A stretch of 64,000 nt of DNA, from positions 11,415,889-11,479,888 of the forward strand of contig NC_061864.1 in assembly GCF_907164915.1 (NCBI RefSeq), in the 5' to 3' direction. This DNA comes from Impatiens glandulifera. Its lineage: Eukaryota > Streptophyta > Magnoliopsida > Ericales > Balsaminaceae. The notes below the pieces were generated by a model. That model was not told the origin of the DNA. It searched no databases and saw nothing but the letters and a program-made list of their open reading frames with translations. Position numbers and translations under genes: made by a program. Of the stretch, positions 37,047-47,689 are shown in pieces; the stretch's first letter is position 1, and each line of letters begins with the position of its first letter.

Positions 37047-37319
37047 TATAAATACAAACCCTAACCCTTCTTTTTTTATTCCAATCATCTCTCCTTTCTC
37101 TCTCTTCCGCCGCCGCCGCCGTCTGCCTCCTCCAAGCCGCGGGTTCTTCTCCTCTCTTCAGGTAATTATTTGTTTGATTTGGTTTTTTTGTTTTGTTTAT
37201 TGTAAGATTTAGATTTCTTAAGTTTATATATATATTATAGATCTAGATTTATGTTAGTTTACGTTTTTTTTTGTTTGATTAATATATATATATACATATA
37301 TCTGAAATGCATTTAGGAT
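37047..37319 (+). promoter_or_regulatory. TATA box and spliced leader of the small left-end CACTA gene
   Basis: TATAAATA at 37047-37054, then a CT-rich and CCG-repeat leader (about 37080-37161), a donor GTAATTATT at 37162 and an acceptor ATTTAG just before the ATG at 37320. This is a promoter of its own, distinct from that of the transposase gene. Confidence 0.6.
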
Positions 37320-37616
37320 ATGGGTGATTCGACGACATGGAAGAGACTTCGGGGTACACCGGAGAAACTGCATCCGTGTTACCAGAATCTGATAACACAA
37401 TCAGAAATTGCGGCACGTGAGGAAGAGGTCAGAAAGATGACGCTGGAAATGGAACAAATCCGATTAAGGGATGCCGAAAGAGGTCGTTTGCTCAGTGAAA
37501 TCAAAGCGGACCGGGCCGAAATGTCTCAGAGATTAGAGAATCTCGAACAGGAACTTGTCTTGTTGAGGAGTCGACTGAATCAACCACCCCCTCCTTCCAC
37601 CCCATCTAATAATTAA
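37320..37616 (+). CDS. 98-residue coiled-coil protein: miniature relative of the CACTA accessory protein
   Basis: Residues 1-28 (MGDSTTWKRLRGTPEKLHP, then CYQNLITQS) align with the N-terminus of the accessory protein encoded at 44917-46664 (TTWKSMRKTPKKLDKSYQNL there). Residues 33-88 form a charged heptad-type coiled coil (MEQIRLRDAERGRLLSEIK and so on) resembling that protein's C-terminal coiled coil, and both end in a Pro-rich tail (QPPPPSTPSNN against GPPPPPTS). The middle transposase_24-type domain is absent. It has its own TATA box and a 5' UTR intron. By inference it could pair with the accessory protein through the coiled coil. It could instead be a decayed remnant, although the frame is uninterrupted. 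Confidence 0.65.
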   Translation: MGDSTTWKRLRGTPEKLHPCYQNLITQSEIAAREEEVRKMTLEMEQIRLRDAERGRLLSEIKADRAEMSQRLENLEQELVLLRSRLNQPPPPSTPSNN

Positions 37617-37856
37617 TTTCTAAATTTATTATGGATTTATTATGGGTTTATGACAATTAATATTTAATTTTATGCGTTATGTTTTAATATTTATGAATTA
37701 TTGTTATTATGTTTGTTTGGTTTGGTTTAATATGTTTTAAATAATTATGTTTTTTTGACTTTTCACCTTTTTTTAAAAAAAAAAAACCGCATCGCCAAAA
37801 CCGAGGGTTTATTTGAAAACCTTCGGTTTTGACCAATTTTTTTTAAAATATTGAGG

Positions 37857-38640
37857 TAAAAACCGAAGGTTTTCAAATAAACCTTCGGTTTTGACCTTAC
37901 ATTAAAAAAATCAGATTTTTTTCTAAGTATGGGTAAGGGTAAAAACCGAAGGTTTTCAAATAAACCTTCGGTTTTGACCTTACATTAAAAAAATCAGATT
38001 TTTTTCTAAGTATGGGTAAGGGTAAAAACCAAAGGTTTTCAAATAAACCTTCGGTTTTGACCTTACATTAAAAAAATCAGATTTTTTTCTAAGTATGGGG
38101 AAGGGTAAAAACCGAAGGTTTTCAAATGAACCTTCGGTTTTGACCTTACATTAAAAAAATCAGATTTTTTTCTAAGTATGGGGAAGGGTAAAAACCGAAG
38201 GTTTTCAAATAAACCTTCGGTTTTGACCTTACATTAAAAAAATCAGATTTTTTTCTAAGTATGGGGAAGGGTAAAAACCGAAGGTTTTCAAATAAACCTT
38301 CGGTTTTGACCTTACATTAAAAAAATCAGATTTTTTTCTAAATATGGGTAAGGGTAAAAACCGAAGGTTTTCAAATAAACCTTCGGTTTTGACCTTACAT
38401 TAAAAAAATCAGATTTTTTTCTAAGTATGGGGAAGGGTAAAAACCGAAGGTTTTCAAATAAACCTTCGGTTTTGACCTTACATTAAAAAAATCAGATTTT
38501 TTTCTAAGTATGGGGAAGGGTAAAAACCGAAGGTTTTCAAATAAACCTTCGGTTTTGACCTTACATTAAAAAAATCAGATTTTTTTCTAAGTATGGGGAA
38601 GGGTAAAAACCGAAGGTTTTCAAATAAACCTTCGGTTTTA
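37857..38640 (+). repeat. 83-bp tandem array, about ten copies, each with a palindrome
   Basis: Copies recur every 83 bases (for example 37861, 37944, 38027, 38110, 38193 and on to 38608) and are nearly identical. Each carries a perfect inverted repeat, AAAACCGAAGGTTT and AAACCTTCGGTTTT, around a short TCAAAT-type spacer, followed by a linker with TCAGATTTTTTTCTAAGTAT. The low divergence points to recent amplification. Confidence 0.95.
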
Positions 38641-39600
38641 ACAATTCCCAAAAAACTTCTGATCAAGGTCAAGACCGAGAGATATATTTAAAACCCTCGC
38701 AAATACACATCAAAACCGAAAGTTTATTTTAGAACTTTCGGTTTTAACACTACCTAGTTTGTTCAATTATTTTGTTTTTAACCCACTAATCTTAACTTCT
38801 TACTAATATAATCATTTTCGTGTTCTATTTTAAAAATTAATATTGTGTTTCATGTTCAAATATTTATGATTGTGTTTGATTATTATAGAGAAGTCTATAT
38901 GAATGTTCATGTTTGATTATCTTATGAATGTATGTAATGTTTGATCATATGGATTGTGCAATATTTTAAAGACATCAAATGTGGTAAATTAATATTGTTA
39001 TAGGTCATTAGAAGGTGAAAAACCAAAGAATTTAACAATTTGTCAAGTGCTAATTCCGAAAGTTATATAATTAACTTTCGGAAATAACCATCAAAATCGA
39101 AAGTTTTCTATAAACTTTCGGATTTTACATTTCTCAAGAACGAGGGTTTTATATAAACCCTTCGGTTTTGATGGATATTTCCGAAAGTTAATTATATAAC
39201 TTTCGGAATTAGCACTTGAAAAATTGTTAAATTCTTTGGTTTTCTACCTTCCAATCTAGACTCCTAAGTAATATAATCAAGTGTGTGTTTTTATTTTAAA
39301 AATTTAGATTGTCTTTAATGTTAAAATGTTTATGAATGTGTTTTATTATATATAGAAGTGTATATGAATGTTTATGTTTGATTATCCTATGTATTTGTGT
39401 AATGTTTGATCATATGAATTGGGAAATGTTTTAAGGATATCAAATGTGTTAAATTAATGTTGTTCAACGTTATTAAAAAGTGAGAAACCAAATAATTTAA
39501 TAATTTGTGATGTTGTAAAACCGAAAGTTAAATATATAACTTTCGGAAATATGCATAAAAAACGACAGATTTACCAAAGCCTCTCGGTTTTTATAAATTA
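38641..39600. repeat. Inverted CCGAAAGTT motifs and internal spacer of the CACTA element
   Basis: Carries further palindromes (around 38716, 39055, 39100, 39180, 39525) and a partly duplicated spacer: a segment with TTTATGAATGTGTT/GTTTGATTAT-like text occurs at 38840-39010 and again at 39290-39460, each followed by motif pairs. No coding region. Confidence 0.7.
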
Positions 39601-39604
39601 TAAA

Positions 39605-40150
39605 AATATAAAAACCGAGAGTTTAATATACAACTCTCGGTTTTGGGCAATTAAATTTAATTGTAAAAAATATAAAAAAAATAAAAACCGAGAGTTTAAT
39701 ATACAACTCTCGGTTTTGGGCAATTAAATTTAATTGTAAAAAATATAAAAAAAATAAAAACCGAGAGTTTAATATACAACTCTCGGTTTTGGGCAATTAA
39801 ATTTTATTGTAAAAAATATAAAAAAAACCGAGAGTTTAATATACAACTCTCGGTTTTGGGCATTTAAATTTAATTGTAAAAAATATAAAATATAAAAACC
39901 GAGAGTTTAATATACAACTCTCGGTTTTGGGCATTTATATTTAATTGTAAAAAATATAAAAAATAAAAACCGAGAGTTTAATATACAACTCTCGGTTTTG
40001 GGCATTTATATTTAATTGTAAAAACAAAAGATAAAACCGAGAGGTTTAGTATAAACTCTCGGAATTCAAATCAAAAACCGAGAGTTTTCAATTAACTCTC
40101 GGAATTTAATTGAATAAAAACCGAGAGGATTTGGTATAACTCTCGGTAAT
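39605..40150 (+). repeat. Second CACTA tandem array, about 70-73-bp units
   Basis: Six regular copies (cores at about 39614, 39687, 39760, 39827, 39899, 39969) each hold AAACCGAGAGTTTAATATAC with its inverted partner ACTCTCGGTTTT, then a TTAAATTTAATTG linker. Two looser copies follow to 40150. The core is CCGAGAGTT here against CCGAAGGTT in the 83-bp array. Confidence 0.92.
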
Positions 40151-40159
40151 CACGTTTTA

Positions 40160-41593
40160 AATAAAAAAACCCTTCTTTTCTTCCCCGTTTCCTCTTCTCT
40201 CTCCCCGCTCTCATCTCTCCGGCCGATTCTTCCTCCGCGCCGTCCCTCCCGCGCCGTCCTATTCCGCGCCGATTGAAGATCGTTCTTCCGCGCCGCCCAC
40301 TATCCAGCCGAAGACGACGAGGATCCCGCGGCTTGAAGACCGATTGAAGACCGCCGCTGCCGCTGTTCGAAGATCGCCGCTGCCGCTGTTCGAAGACCGC
40401 CGCTTTCCGCCGAAGTTTGAAGACCGCCGCCGGAGACTTCCGCTATTAAAAGGTTAGATATTGAAGTTATATATATATTAGTTTGAATTTAGGTTAGATT
40501 GGATTTTAGGTTAGATTAGTTAGATTTTAGGATTGAATCTATTAGATTTTAGATTAGGTCAGATTGGATTTGAGTTTTTGGAATTTAATTGAAATTATGT
40601 TAGATATTTGATTTAGAATTGAATTGGATTTGATTTTAGAAATTTGTATGATTTGGATTGAATTTGTTTGAATTGGATTTTTAGATTTGGTTTTGGATTG
40701 GGATTTGGATTAGGTTTTTCAAATTGGTTGTTGGATTTTGTTTTTACTTAGATTATGTTGGATTATTGTTAGATTAGGTTTATATTTTTGTTAAAAAAGT
40801 TTAGAAATTGTTTTGGATTGTGTTATTTGTTTGATTTTGGTTGCTTTGATTTGGGTTAAATATTTGAGTTTTGATTTAGGTTTAATTGATGTTTGATTTA
40901 GGTTTTGGTTTGGTTGTGATTTGGTTTGATTGTTTGTTGGTTTGATTGGTTTGATTGTTTGTTGGTTAGAATGTTGGTTAGATTAAGTAATGATATGTTA
41001 TACATTAGGTTATTTTGATTTGATTCATGAAAATTTGGTTATATTAATGTTGGTTATTGTTATTAGGTTTGGATTGGGAATTTCAGTCGCCCGCTGCCCG
41101 CCCGTCGATCTACATCCACTAATCTTGTTCGTCGCTCTGTTTGTGCAAGGTTAGTTCTTGTTGGTTTATTATATGATTAGGTTAGTTTCATGTTAGATTT
41201 ATGTTAGATTTTCATGTTAGATTTAAGTCTAGATTTATGTTTGATTTGAAGTATGTTAGATTATGTATTATGTTTGATTTATGTTAGATTATGTTAGATT
41301 AGGTTTGAAATGTGTATGAATGAAATAATGTTGAATTATAATTTAAATAGGTTTTGAAATGTGTATGAATGAAATAATGTTAGAATATATGTATGTTAGA
41401 TTGAAGTTAGATTTATGTTAGGTTTTATTATTGTTTGTTTATGTGTAATTTTGGTTATAATATTAGATTAAATTGAATTTTGGTTGGATAATGATAGAAT
41501 AGGTAGAAATTATGTTAGCATTATGTAAGCCTAATTAATTTAGACAAATTTAAGTTAATAATAATGCGGGTTGTTTTCCATTTTATTAGAAAT
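40160..41593 (+). promoter_or_regulatory. Spliced 5' leader of the CACTA transposase gene
   Basis: A CT-rich then GC-rich leader exon ends at about 40452 (donor GTTAGATATT) and contains three near-copies of CCGCTGCCGCTGTTCGAAG. A second untranslated exon is likely at 41087-41149 (acceptor TTTCAG, donor GTTAGTTCTT), and the coding exon opens after TTTTATTAG at about 41590. The introns are rich in TTAGATT repeats. A leader of this length and GC content stands out from the AT-rich element. Confidence 0.55.
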
Positions 41594-44500
41594 ATGGAAG
41601 TACCCGATAAAAGCTGGATGACCTTACGTCGAGATCATCCAGATTACGAGGAAGGTGTTGACAAATTCCTCGAGTATGCTGTTAGGAATACATCCCGACA
41701 AACCGTGAAATGTCCCTGCGTGAAATGCTTGAACACACCGTTTATGGAAATAGACGAAGTGAAGACTCACCTCATCGTTTATGGAATAAATATTCATTAT
41801 GAGTATTGGTATTTTCATGGAGAAAAGAGACGTACTACTCAAGTGGTTAATGAAGATGTCGATGAAGATGCCGATGACTACGATGATCACTCGGAGGATG
41901 CCGTACCGGAATTCAACGATCCGATACAGGAGATGAATAATACAGTTAATGAACAGGTCAACGAAGAACGTTATATGCACGAATTTATAAACGATATGTT
42001 CCTCAACGTTAATGACGTCCCGAGCAACGATGAACCAGTCGAAGATGCGCAAAGATTTTATAAATTACTTGATGATTCCAAACGACCATTGTATGAAGGT
42101 GCTCGAATAACGAAATCATCGGCACTACTGAAACTACTTCACATAAAAAATGTATGTCAATGGACGAATTTTTCGTTCGATATGTTGCTGCGTCTGCTTA
42201 AAGACTACATATTACCGATTGACGCTCAATTGCCAAACTCATACTACGAAAGTAAAAAATTCATTACTGATATCGGGCTTAAATATGACAAGATAAACGC
42301 ATGTAAGAACAACTGTATGCTATTTTGGAAGGACGACATAAATGAAGATTCGTGCAGAGTTTGCGGTCTTTCAAGATGGAAAGTCGACCAAACAAGTGGG
42401 ACAGTTCGGGAGAAGCAAAACGGGAAATTCATTCCAAAAAAGGTGTTGAGATATTTCCCTTTAATACCAAGACTGCAAAGACTATACATGTCCTCAAAAA
42501 CGGCTCCAATGATGAGATGGCATAAAGAAGGAAGAGTTGACAGTGATACGTTGAGACACCCCGCTGATTCCTTAACTTGGAAGACGTTTGATGAAAATTA
42601 TACAGATTTTGCTTCAGAATCTCGAAACGTAAGACTTGGTTTATCAAGCGATGGGTTTCAACCATTTGCAAATGGGAAAAAATCATCTTATCTATGTTAA
42701 TTCCGGGTCCAAAGAGTCCGGGAGATGCAATTGACATATTTCTCCAACCATTGATCGAAGAGTTGCATGAACTGTGGCAAACAGGTGTGAAAACGTTTGA
42801 TGCACACACCTCGCAATACTTTAACATGCGAGCGGCGTTGTTGTGGATCATTAACGACTTTCCCGCATACGCGAATTTATCAGGGTGGAGTACGAAAGGT
42901 AAATTTGCTTGTCCTTGTTGTAACAACGACACGGTATTCCTTCGATTGGTTCATGGTTCCAAACAATGTTACTTGGGTCACAGAAGTTTCCTTCCACCGA
43001 AGCACAAATATAGAAGGGATAAAGAGTCGTTTGATGGTCGAACTGATTATAGAGATCCCCCTAGATTGTTAACGGGGCAAGAAAGTTATGAGCAAGCACG
43101 AGACCTAGAAGACATTATTCTTAGTGCGGATATGAGCAAGAGAACAAAGATATATCATGAAACGCGGGGAGACAATTGGAACAAACTTAGCATTTTCTTC
43201 CGTCTACCTTATTGGAAATCGCTATTATTGAGACATAATTTGGATGTGATGCATATTGAGAAAAATATCTGTGATAGCGTGTTGGGAACAATAATGAATG
43301 TGAAAGAGAAGACTAAGGATGGTCCTAAAGCGCGTAAAGACTTAGAACTCTTAGGCATAAAATCATGGTTACATCCTATAAATGATGAAGGAGTTGTTCA
43401 TTATCCAGAAGCGCCTTTCACTTTGACATCCGATAATAAAATACGTCTTTGTAACTTCTTGAAAGATCTTAAGTTGCCTGATGGGTTTTGCTCAAATATC
43501 GGGGGTTGTGTAAATTTGGAAGAGAAAAAGCTTTCGGGATTAAAGAGTCATGATTGTCACATTTTGTTGGAATATCTAATTCCTTTAGCAACTCGTGGAT
43601 TGCTTCCAGAGTATGTGTATAATGCGTTAGTAAATTTGTCTCGTTTCTTTCGGTTGTTGTGCTTCAAAGAGTTGATTCAAGAGGACCTGGAACAATTATA
43701 CATGGATATTACATTGACACTTTGCAAATTTGAAATGATTTTTCCGCCGTCAATCTTCGACATCATGATGCATCTCCCGGTTCACTTGTCATTTGAGGCT
43801 TTGCTTGGAGGACCTGTTCAGTATCGATGGATGTATCCCTTTGAACATTACATGGGTACAATGAAAAGATATTTGCGGAATAATAACCACCCCGAAGCCT
43901 CTATAAGCGAGAGCTATCTTGTTAACGAAAGTATTAGTTTATGTGCCAGGTATATGGAGGAACAAGATCAAGAAAATGCACAACCTGAAATCTCGGGGAT
44001 TTCAATATTTGCATCATTGGAAGACCTATCCAACGGAAAAGTATACAACTTGGATTATATCGATCGAGTGACAGCTCATTCTTACATTTTGAAAAATTGT
44101 CCCGAAGCAGAACCTTTTTACACGTAAGATTCAAGGTTGCTGTTACTAATTAGAATTAAAGAGTGTTACTAATTAGCATTCGATCTATTTGCAGAGATTA
44201 TAACAACGAGTCCAGTGGAGAAACGTTTGCCGCATATTTCAAGCATCGAGTGAGTAAATTACAAACCATATATCCTAACTCTTCTTATTCATATTAACAA
44301 CTACATTTCGGATACATATATAGGTCGCCCATTTAGCAGAAATTAACGACATATCAAGAGACCTCAAGATCTTAGGAGAAGGTCCAAGTATGTACTCATC
44401 TATGTATGTTTGGTGTAAAGTAAACGGATTCAAATTCTGTACAGAAAAACACGACGAAGGTTTGACAACTCAAAATAGTGGGGTGGTTGTTGAGGGGTAC

Positions 44501-44806
44501 AACGGATCTGAAACTATGTCATACTACGGAGTTTTGACGGATATAATCGAATTACAATACTATTCTCACAAACGAGTTGTTTTATTCAAGTGTAAGTGGT
44601 TTGATACACACTCGGGGGAACTAGGAGTGAAAGTGGATAAATATGGCTTCGTAAGTGTAAATGTAAACCGAATTTTGAAAACCCAAAGTCAAGACCCGTA
44701 TATATTGGCGAGTCAAGCAAAACAAGTATTCTACGCCCCTGATATGTCAGCCCGACCCGGTTGGAAGATTGTGACAAAAATAAAACCGCGGTTTACAAAC
44801 ATATAG
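41594..44806 (+). pseudogene. CACTA TNP2-type transposase gene, broken by an internal deletion with frameshift
   Basis: The start ATG at 41594 opens the transposase-associated domain (MEVPDKSWMTLRRDHPDYEE, with a CPCVKCLN cysteine cluster). The frame runs to a stop at 42698. The next frame, from about 42673, continues the TNP2 domain (LIPGPKSPGDAIDIFLQPL, ACPCCNND, HNLDVMHIEKNICDSVLGT) and then DUF4218 (PPSIFDIMMHLPVHL, YPFEHYMGTMKRYLRN). Exons 42673-44123, 44195-44249 and 44324-44806 join in frame and end with DUF4216 (YYGVLTDIIELQYYSHKRVV). Compared with relatives, a short conserved piece of the TNP2 domain is missing around 42673, and the frame shift implies a loss of 3n+1 bases. The catalytic protein should therefore be truncated, unless rescued by an unseen event. 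No further stop or frameshift is visible. Confidence 0.88.
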
Positions 44807-44916
44807 TTGAGATTAATTAATTAGGTAGATTTAATTATGTTTTTAACTTTATATTCATTTTTATTACTACTTTATTTCAATTATTCACTCATTTTTATTA
44901 ATGGTGTGAATTAAGA

Positions 44917-46664
44917 ATGTCTGAATGTCCTAAAACAACTTGGAAGAGTATGAGGAAGACACCCAAGAAATTGGATAAGAGTTACCAAAACCTACTTGCC
45001 CAATCCGAGTCGTTAAAGCGACGAGGATCGTCTTCTAGAGACCAACCACCGATTCCTGTGGTCCCGATAGCTACTGCGCCTCCCCGAACATACGAGACTG
45101 AAGACGATGATGATCTCGCAGAGTTTATAGAGAGCACATTCGCTGATAACCTGCCTAGCGATGAGGCTGAAGACGAGGGTCTTGAGGAGCCTATCGAGGA
45201 GCAGGATGACGAGGAGGAGCACGGGACCACTCCCGACTCATCATCGACAGGTATTTCGTTTACAAATTAGTTAGTGTTTCAATTGATTGACATATTTAAT
45301 TAAGATTTTGATAATTTTGAAGAATCTTCTGCCCGCAAGAGACGAGGGAAGAACAAGAATATTGCGCTGTCTAAGAGGCTAGCGGGGACGAGGATCCCTC
45401 TAACGTTTAGAGAGAAGGATGGGAGGCCAGGCGGTACAGACGTGGGAAGGACACGGTGGTCTAGACATGTGGGGTCGATTATCCGGGACCCCGCAGCCGT
45501 CTCACACCGTCTTCTCAAGTGGAAGGCTTTAAGTGCAGACCAATTGGATTCACTGTGGACTGCTATCAAGGTTAATAATTATTACTTGATTATACATTAC
45601 GTCATTAAATAATTATTTTTCACATTTGGATGTTATTTTTTTCAGGATCCGTTCGAAGCGACTAATGGTGACATTGAGTCTTTTCGAACGACGGGGTTGG
45701 GACACGCCAATCAGATATGGGATAGATGGCGGTCGGATTTGAACAAGAATTATATCCGCGTCCACAAAGGAGACGAGGCGGCGGTACTGGCTAATCCTCC
45801 ACCGGACTACGATCGAGATGATTGGGAGTTTGTGTGTCGCAACCATTTCTTCACAGAAACGTTTAATGTACGGTTTCATAATTCAAATAAGAGTTGATAT
45901 TAATTAATCTAACTTCATTTGTTATTTCAAATACAGAGACACAGTACTACAAATATGAAGAATCGGAAGAATCTGAAATTCCCGCATCGAACGGGAAGTA
46001 GACCGTTTGCACAAATTGAAGACGAGTTGGTAAGTACATTATTTGGCATAACTTAATATAAAGATTGTTATTAATTATATAAATCATTTATTTTAACAGG
46101 CGATTGAAATGGGACGACCACCATCTGTAATTGAAGTATTCAAGAGGACCCGTACACCAAAACCGACACAAGAAAACCCAACACCCGTCCCGGACGAACA
46201 TGTGCAAGAGAAAATTGTAAGTGAATTGAATATGCCTAGTTTTTTTATTATAGAAATGATATTTTATTTGAATTGTGCAGGCTGAGATGGAGGAGGTTGT
46301 TAGTAACGAACCGGGAATATCTGATTTTGAATTGACGGAGAGGGTGTTCGGACAACAAAAACACGGGGTCGTCTTCGGAATGGGATCAGGCGTCCGGCCC
46401 ACACACTTTCGTGAGGATCGTCGTAGTGGAAACAGTTCACAGCGAAACAATGAGCGATTGTTAGAAGAGAATCAAATGATGAAGCTCAAGCTGGAGGAAC
46501 TGGAGAAGAGGGATGAAGAAAGAAGGCGCAGAATGGATGAAATGAAAGCGGAAAATGAAGAAATTGTGGAAAGAATGGAGAGGGAGAAGTCAGAGATGAA
46601 CGCAAGAATGGAGAGAATAGAATTGTATATGAGGCAAGGACCACCTCCTCCCCCCACAAGCTAA
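44917..46664 (+). CDS. CACTA accessory protein, Ptta/En-Spm (transposase_24) type, 465 aa
   Basis: Six exons join in frame: 44917-45250, 45323-45570, 45646-45867, 45937-46029, 46100-46216, 46281-46664. The N-terminus (TTWKSMRKTPKKLDKSYQNL) is followed by an acidic region (about 66-110), a basic RKRRGKNKNIALSKRLAGTR segment, the transposase_24-like core (about 130-300; DRDDWEFVCRNHFF, then KNRKNLKFPHRTGSRPFAQI), and a C-terminal coiled coil (about 395-455) with a Pro-rich end. Proteins of this type correspond to the En/Spm DNA-binding factor TNPA in role: they bind subterminal repeats and modulate transposition. The start lies only 110 bases after the transposase stop with no promoter of its own visible, so both may come from one alternatively spliced transcript, as in En/Spm. 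Confidence 0.85.
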
Positions 46665-46880
46665 GGTTGTTTCGATTCAAAACATTTTTTCATTAGTGGT
46701 TGAATTTAGAACAGATTGTTCGGAATATTAGTTTGGTGTCGAATTTTGTAATGTTCATGATCAATTAACGTGATCGTTTAATGTATGTTGCATTTCTTTT
46801 ATCATTGATATATTGGTTTGGTGGCTGAACAGGTTTTGGTTGCGAACAAAATAATCCGCACATTTTTAAAAATTTACATG
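46665..46880 (+). other. 3' untranslated region of the accessory gene
   Basis: AT-rich, non-coding sequence between the last coding exon and the 3' repeat array. Confidence 0.5.
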
Positions 46881-47580
46881 AAAAAACCGAAAGTAAAAAT
46901 GAAATCTCTCGGGTTTTCTCTTTGTGGAAAAACCGAGAGATATTAGAAAACTCTCGGTTTTTAGCCGAAGAGAAAACCGAGAGTTATATGAAAAACCCTC
47001 GGTTTTTCCTCTTTTGGGTAAAAACCGAGGGTTTTTCATATAATTTTTTAGTTTGTGGGAAAACCGAAAGTTTTGTAATATCTCTCGGTTTTTCCACAAA
47101 GAAAACCCGAAAGTTGTTTGCAAAACCCTCGGTTTTTCCACACAGAGAAAAACTGAAAGTTATTTGTAAAACCCTCGGTTTTTCCACAAAGAGAAAAACC
47201 GAAAGTTCTTTGTAAAACCCTCGGTTTTTCAACACAGAGAAAAACCGAAAGTTATATGAAAACTCTCGGTTTTTCCACAATGAGAAAACCGAAAGTTGTT
47301 TGCAAAACCCTCGGTTTTTCCACAAAGAGAAAAACCGAAAGTTATTTGTACAACCCTCGGGTTTTTCAAAAAGAGAAAAACCGAAAGTTCTTTGTAAAAC
47401 CCTCGGTTTTTCCAAAAGAGAAAAATCCGAAAGTTTTCATATAACTCTCGGTTTTTCTCTTTGTGGAAATCCCGAGAGAGTCAATACCGAGGGATGGCGA
47501 GAGTTACTAAAACCTTCGGTAAGGTCTCTTTACCGAGAGTTATATGGTCAAAACCGAAGGTTTTAACTCTCGGTTTTGAC
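46881..47580. repeat. 3' subterminal array of the CACTA element
   Basis: From about 47050 to 47480, units of about 44-46 bp repeat in tandem (for example cores at 47199, 47245 and 47289): AACCGAAAGTT, a short spacer, AACCCTCGGTTTTTCC, then ACAAAGAG. The pattern is palindromic within each unit. Open frames read through the array on both strands because of this periodicity; they are not genes. Confidence 0.92.
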
Positions 47581-47689
47581 CACTTTTTCACCAGTGCTCT
47601 TTTTGTTTTAAGTTTGTCTTAAATATAATTAGTATTATTTATTGATATTACATGTTTATATCTTTATTATTTTATTAAATTATAATATA

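Larger units (their letters stand above)
36569..47596 (+). mobile_element. Complete CACTA (En/Spm, CMC superfamily) DNA transposon, 11,028 bp
   Basis: Left end CACTAGTAAAAAAAAG; right end read inward CACTGGTGAAAAAGTG; both begin with CACT-R-GT-R-AAAAA. Flanks are CTC on both sides. Inside, from left: subterminal inverted motifs, a small transcription unit with a 98-residue ORF, an 83-bp tandem array, a second array of about 73 bp, a GC-rich spliced leader, the TNP2-type transposase region (broken), a Ptta/En-Spm accessory gene (apparently intact), and a 3' array of about 46-bp units. All three arrays share palindromic CCGAARGTT/AACYTTCGG cores, probable binding sites for the element's own DNA-binding protein. 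The element is structurally complete but probably not autonomous because of the transposase break. Confidence 0.93.

Noticed and set aside
38478..38672. Minus-strand open frame through the 83-bp array
   Set aside because: Periodic read-through of a tandem repeat, not a gene.
46922..47566. Several open frames of 60-143 residues on both strands at the right end of the CACTA element
   Set aside because: They are produced by the 44-46-bp palindromic array; the proteins are pure repeat text (KNRGF, KPSVF and similar), present in all frames, without start context or introns.
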